From the NCBI GenBank assembly GCA_051293835.1, contig JBPKMA010000011.1, forward strand, positions 49,388-113,387: 64,000 nt of DNA. Direction: 5' to 3'. Below are positions 62,826 to 64,000 of this stretch, piece by piece. The notes under the pieces were generated by a model that was not told the DNA's origin, did no database searches, and saw only the letters and a list, made by a program, of their open reading frames with translations. The first letter of the stretch is position 1. The number at the start of each line of letters is the position of its first letter. The position numbers were made by a program, and so were the translations under genes. Source of the DNA: DATLZU01 sp051293835. GTDB lineage: Bacteria; Nitrospirota; Nitrospiria; Nitrospirales; Nitrospiraceae.

Positions 62826-63155
62826 TAGAAATTTCATAGACTTGGAAACAGCTTTGAGATCCAAATCTTCCGCCGCGACCGCGTGCCGGTGCCTGAAGAT
62901 TTCAGTTTAGAGTTTTTCTTGCCTTACACATGCATGTCCTCCTCCCGACGCGCCGCGATGGTGGCTCAAATTCTGACACGGCAAGACCACCGGCTCCTGT
63001 GCGAAGCATCGACTTCTTGTGCCCGAGAGGAGATGAGCAAAGAAGGGCCCAGGTGCGCGGAGCAATTCGGCTCGTACAAGAACGAGAACGAGAAGGAAAC
63101 CAGGTTCATGACCGCGACTCCGCTGTTCAGGGACATCGCGAAGAGAGAATCTCCT
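62826..63155. other. Intergenic gap between asnS and rsmH
   Basis: About 330 bases with no convincing gene. mraZ, which usually begins the dcw cluster, was looked for here and not seen. Plus-strand frames in the gap run into asnS antisense and lack coding character. Confidence 0.55.
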
Positions 63156-64000
63156 TCAGGGGTAGAGCTTGTACAACAAGCGCGGGAAAGGAATCGTCTC
63201 GCGCACGTGGTCGAGGCCGCAGATCCAGGCGACCACGCGCTCGATCCCCATACCAAACCCGGCGTGGGGCACAGAACCAAAGCGCCGCAGGTCGAGATAC
63301 CATCGAAAGGCGTCTTCCGGCAGCTTATGCTCTCGAATGCGAGCGAGAAGCTTGTCGTATTCGTGGATGCGCTGTCCGCCGCCGATGATTTCACCGTACC
63401 CTTCCGGCGCCAACACATCCATGCAGAGCGCCAATTCGGGCTTGACGGGATCGTTCTGCATGTAGAAGGCCTTCAATGCAGCGGGGTAGTGGTGGACGAT
63501 GACCGGACGATCGAATTCGTTCGATAACAGGGTCTCCTCGTCTCCGCCGAAGTCGTCTCCATGCTGAATCGGATTGCCCTTTTTTCGCAGGAGTGAGACG
63601 GCTTCTTCGTAGGTGATGCGGGGAAACGGACGCTTCACCCGTTCTAGTTTGCCGACATCGCGTTCCAATGTCGCCAGTTCGGCACGTCGAGCGGAGAGAA
63701 CCCGCTCCACAATGTCCACGAGGAACTCTTCGGCCAGATCCATCATGTCCGGCAGTTCTGCAAAGGCGACCTCCGGTTCGACCATCCAGAATTCCATCAG
63801 ATGACGGCGTGTCTTCGATTTTTCCGCCCGAAACGTCGGCCCAAAGCAATACACCTTGCCGAACGCCGCAGCAGCCGCTTCACTGTAAAGCTGCCCGCTC
63901 TGGGTGAGATAGGCCGTCTCGTCGAAATACTGGGTCCGGAACAGCGTGGTGGTGCCCTCGCACGCATTCGGCGTGAAGATCGGCGCATCGATGAGCACGA
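63156..64000 (-). CDS. asnS: Asparaginyl-tRNA synthetase, C-terminal part (5' end outside window)
   Basis: Class II synthetase core: LIDAPIFTPNACEG, TYLTQSGQLY-type AYLTQSGQLYSEA, FGPTFRAEKSKTRRHLMEFWMVEPE (motif 2) and GFGMGIERVVAWICGLDHVRETIPFPR (motif 3). The FRAEKSKTRRHL and terminal PFPRLLYKLYP segments favour AsnRS over AspRS. The frame continues beyond the window edge. Confidence 0.93.
   Translation of the reverse strand, partial: VLIDAPIFTPNACEGTTTLFRTQYFDETAYLTQSGQLYSEAAAAAFGKVYCFGPTFRAEKSKTRRHLMEFWMVEPEVAFAELPDMMDLAEEFLVDIVERVLSARRAELATLERDVGKLERVKRPFPRITYEEAVSLLRKKGNPIQHGDDFGGDEETLLSNEFDRPVIVHHYPAALKAFYMQNDPVKPELALCMDVLAPEGYGEIIGGGQRIHEYDKLLARIREHKLPEDAFRWYLDLRRFGSVPHAGFGMGIERVVAWICGLDHVRETIPFPRLLYKLYP

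Noticed and set aside
62883..63527. Plus-strand frames between rsmH and asnS
   Set aside because: They run into the antisense of asnS, have no ribosome-binding site and no family pattern.

Overview
The window looks like chromosomal DNA of a high-GC (about 60% by eye), diderm, non-fermenting bacterium. TonB-dependent uptake, an outer-membrane YaiO-type barrel, a type II fatty acid synthase with FabI, a PilSR-type sigma54 system and a meso-DAP-type MurE all fit. Gene content and order suggest Nitrospira or a close relative (Nitrospirota). That assignment is inference; no rRNA or marker gene was searched. Almost every gene is on the minus strand.

Layout, left to right. (1) 0.4-10.5 kb: housekeeping block, read right to left as fabI, rpsF-ssb-rpsR, yceD-rpmF-plsX-fabH-fabD-fabG-acpP-fabF-rnc and an exported cyclophilin. 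This is the classical phospholipid/fatty acid cluster. (2) 11-16.2 kb: a plus-strand metal or tetrapyrrole uptake locus. It holds a damaged TonB, an exported protein of four chelatase-like modules split by a one-base frame change in a C run, and a TonB-dependent receptor. (3) 16.5-26.0 kb: a tight six-gene minus-strand operon that looks like an exopolysaccharide synthesis/export system: multi-receiver regulator, HEAT-repeat membrane protein, family 2 glycosyltransferase, exported TIM-barrel-like protein, TPR-YaiO outer-membrane protein and membrane-anchored polysaccharide deacetylase. The deacetylase and TIM-barrel activities, fused in PgaB, are separate genes here. (4) 26.2-29.8 kb: an island of genetic debris around one intact YheT-type hydrolase: pieces of a delta-60-repeat lipoprotein, an IS1595-type transposase remnant and an integron-integrase-like remnant. 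Several of these end exactly at copies of a MITE/REP-like palindromic element (AAAAGGGGTCGGGAGTC ends), a further copy of which lies at 16.2 kb. (5) 29.8-34.5 kb: ychF, pth, L25, prs, ispE. (6) 34.6-39.8 kb: a PilR/PilS-type two-component pair, pilC and pgsA. (7) 40-44.8 kb: an orphan small gene, a serine hydrolase, divIVA, yggT, proC, yggS, pgeF. (8) 44.8-62.8 kb: a complete dcw division and cell-wall cluster, rsmH-ftsL-ftsI-murE-murF-mraY-murD-ftsW-murG-murC-murB-ddl-ftsQ-ftsA-ftsZ, with no mraZ in front. The window ends inside asnS.

How the parts work together: the FAS II block feeds acyl-ACP to PlsX for membrane lipids. The dcw cluster builds lipid II and the divisome, and the genes continuing past ftsZ (pgeF-yggS-proC-yggT-divIVA) extend the same transcription direction. 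The candidates for undescribed biology are the four-module exported chelatase next to a TonB receptor, and the split-PgaB exopolysaccharide operon headed by an Hpt/multi-REC/degenerate-GGDEF regulator. The island at 26-29 kb shows how a small non-autonomous element has accumulated at broken genes.
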